A stretch of DNA of 14,834 nucleotides from UBA8110 sp964597275 (GTDB taxonomy: Bacteria; SAR324; NAC60-12). The notes under the pieces were generated by a model, which saw nothing but the letters and a program-made list of their open reading frames with translations, did no database searches and was not told the origin of the DNA. Positions 13,580 through 14,834 of this stretch are shown one piece after another (position 1 is the stretch's first letter; every line of letters begins with the position of its first letter). Both the position numbers and the translations under genes were made by a program. Location of the stretch: positions 1-14,834 of the forward strand of contig CAZQXS010000090.1 in assembly GCA_964597275.1 (NCBI GenBank). Direction: 5' to 3'.

Positions 13580-14665
13580 ATGACTGACACTGCCAACCCC
13601 GCCAATGCCCTTCCGTTGATTCAGGACTTGACCCGGCAGGAGTTGCGGGATTGGATGGCGACGTATGACCTTCCGGCGTACCGGGCGGATCAGGCGTACA
13701 CCTGGCTCTACCAGCGTCGGGTGGCGGGGTTTGACGAAATGGCCAATTTGGGCAAGCCTGCGAAAGCCACACTGGGTTCGCAGTTCCGGATTGGCCACTT
13801 GGAGCCTGCCGAAGCCTTGCGCTCCAGCGACGGTTCGATCAAGTACCGCTTTGCGCTGGAGGACGGGCGCAGCATCGAGTCTGTGCTGATGGAACACACG
13901 GACCACCACACCGTGTGTGTCTCCTCGCAGGTGGGCTGCGCGATGGGCTGCGACTTCTGCCAGACCGCGAAGATGGGCTTCGTGCGCAACCTCACTCCGG
14001 GCGAGATCGTCATGCAGGTCTTGGCGGCGTGGCGCGATCTTCCGGAAGGCGGCAATCTGCGCAACATCGTCTTCATGGGCATGGGCGAGCCGTTCCACAA
14101 CTACGCCAACGTGATGCGGGCGCTGGAGATCTTCACGGACGAACACGGCTTCAACTTTTCGCAGCGGCGCATCACGGTCTCCACCTCCGGGCTGCTCCCG
14201 CAAATCCGCAAGTTCGGACAAGAGCGCGTCAAGGCCAACCTCGCGGTTTCGCTCAACGGCGTGACCGACGAGGTCCGGACCCAACTCATGCCCGTCAACC
14301 GCACCTACAACCTCCAGCGACTCGTGGAGGCGTGCAAGGCGTACCCGCTGGAATCGCGCAAGCGCATCACCTTTGAGTACATCCTCATGAAAGGCGTAAC
14401 CGACTCGATTGCCGACGCCAAGCAGCTCATCCGACTGTTGCACGGACTCAAGTTCAAGGTCAACCTCATCCCCTACAACGAAGCCCCCGGCAGCCAGTAC
14501 CAGCGTCCCGATTGGGAGGACGTCCGCGCCTTCCAGCAACACCTGCTGGACCGGGGCGTGGTGGCCACTTTGCGCATCTCCAAGGGGCAGGACGTGCAGG
14601 GGGCCTGCGGCCAGCTCATCGTCGGGCAGTCCAAGGCTCGCGCCGCCGAAGCCGTTCCCGCCTGA
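13580..14665 (+). CDS. rlmN: Dual-specificity 23S rRNA/tRNA adenine C2-methyltransferase RlmN
   Basis: RlmN is a radical-SAM enzyme that methylates C2 of A2503 in 23S rRNA and A37 in some tRNAs. The 361-residue product has an N-terminal helical domain (QELRDWMATYDLPAYRADQ, WLYQRRV), then the radical-SAM cluster motif CAMGCDFC (C120, C124, C127). Both catalytic cysteines are present: C113 in TVCVSSQVGC and C343 in GACGQL, matching C118 and C355 of E. coli. GMGEPFHNY and LAVSLN are further family hallmarks. A TTG at 13562 is in frame, but the ATG at 13580 is preferred because the predicted transcription start is near 13556. No strong Shine-Dalgarno is seen. It is complete and separate from tRNA-Thr, 92 nt downstream. 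Confidence 0.96.
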   Translation: MTDTANPANALPLIQDLTRQELRDWMATYDLPAYRADQAYTWLYQRRVAGFDEMANLGKPAKATLGSQFRIGHLEPAEALRSSDGSIKYRFALEDGRSIESVLMEHTDHHTVCVSSQVGCAMGCDFCQTAKMGFVRNLTPGEIVMQVLAAWRDLPEGGNLRNIVFMGMGEPFHNYANVMRALEIFTDEHGFNFSQRRITVSTSGLLPQIRKFGQERVKANLAVSLNGVTDEVRTQLMPVNRTYNLQRLVEACKAYPLESRKRITFEYILMKGVTDSIADAKQLIRLLHGLKFKVNLIPYNEAPGSQYQRPDWEDVRAFQQHLLDRGVVATLRISKGQDVQGACGQLIVGQSKARAAEAVPA

Positions 14666-14713
14666 GCCGAGTTCCCCTGCGCTTTGTCGCGCTCCTCCCA
14701 AAGCAAGAATGAG

Positions 14714-14741
14714 TTGCAAGTTTCCACAAATCTCGTACTCT
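14714..14741 (+). promoter_or_regulatory. Candidate promoter of tRNA-Thr
   Basis: TTGCAA (14714-14719) is followed after 16 nt by TACTCT (14736-14741). Transcription would begin near 14748, about 10 nt before the tRNA 5' end. The -10 is a modest match. No terminator for rlmN is seen between 14666 and this site. Confidence 0.45.
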
Positions 14742-14757
14742 GAATGCTCTTTCCAAG

Positions 14758-14833
<76 letters not shown>

Positions 14834-14834
14834 A

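Noticed and set aside
14681..14704. GCTTTG...CAAAGC inverted repeat after rlmN as a terminator
   Set aside because: It has a short 6-bp stem, a 12-nt loop and no T-tract. I cannot support termination there.
12950..14719. 589-codon minus-strand frame opposite the phosphatase and rlmN
   Set aside because: It spans two certain genes and their intergenic promoter on the other strand, and it has no recognisable domain.

Overview
The window reads as chromosomal DNA of a Gram-negative, GC-rich bacterium. An outer-membrane LPS-assembly lipoprotein (LptE), a DksA of the short 118-residue form, a CIRCE-controlled groESL operon and a four-gene polar amino-acid ABC transporter all suggest a proteobacterium. 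The short DksA with its RPVTT-Y-C-I-S-C zinc-finger end resembles deltaproteobacterial or SAR324-type proteins, but that placement is inference. A run of exactly 100 N (10104-10203) shows this is a scaffold of two contigs, probably from a draft or metagenome assembly. There are no insertion sequences, phage genes or CRISPR arrays, and the window looks like core genome with a catabolic/transport segment.

Layout. 1-1811: lysS (minus) diverges from a 54-residue protein of unknown function with a good promoter and ribosome-binding site. 1845-4070: CIRCE operator, a sigma70-like promoter, groES, groEL and a strong intrinsic terminator. 4074-6299: a minus-strand run of a FIST-domain protein, lptE and dksA; the first two are separated by 5 nt. 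6438-9180: an 82-residue predicted lipoprotein, then a dimethylglycine/sarcosine dehydrogenase-type flavoprotein fused to a GcvT-like folate domain.

9211-12683: a transporter operon made of a periplasmic binding protein (3' end lost in the N gap), two permeases and an ATPase. A perfect 17-nt palindrome overlaps the -35 element of its promoter, and a hairpin plus T-run lies between the binding protein and the first permease. 12734-14665: an inositol-monophosphatase-family protein, then rlmN with its own promoter overlapping the previous stop codon. 14758-14833: tRNA-Thr(CGT) with encoded CCA.

How the genes may work together. The dehydrogenase oxidatively demethylates N-methylated glycines and passes the one-carbon unit to tetrahydrofolate. 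The amino-acid importer just downstream could supply it or a related substrate, but it has its own promoter, so the link is only positional. lysS, rlmN, tRNA-Thr and dksA are translation or stringent-response genes.

The most unusual genome-scale signal is the 8-nt palindrome TTCCGGAA. It occurs nine times in about 14.7 kb, far above base-composition expectation, on both contigs. It behaves like a highly iterated palindrome.
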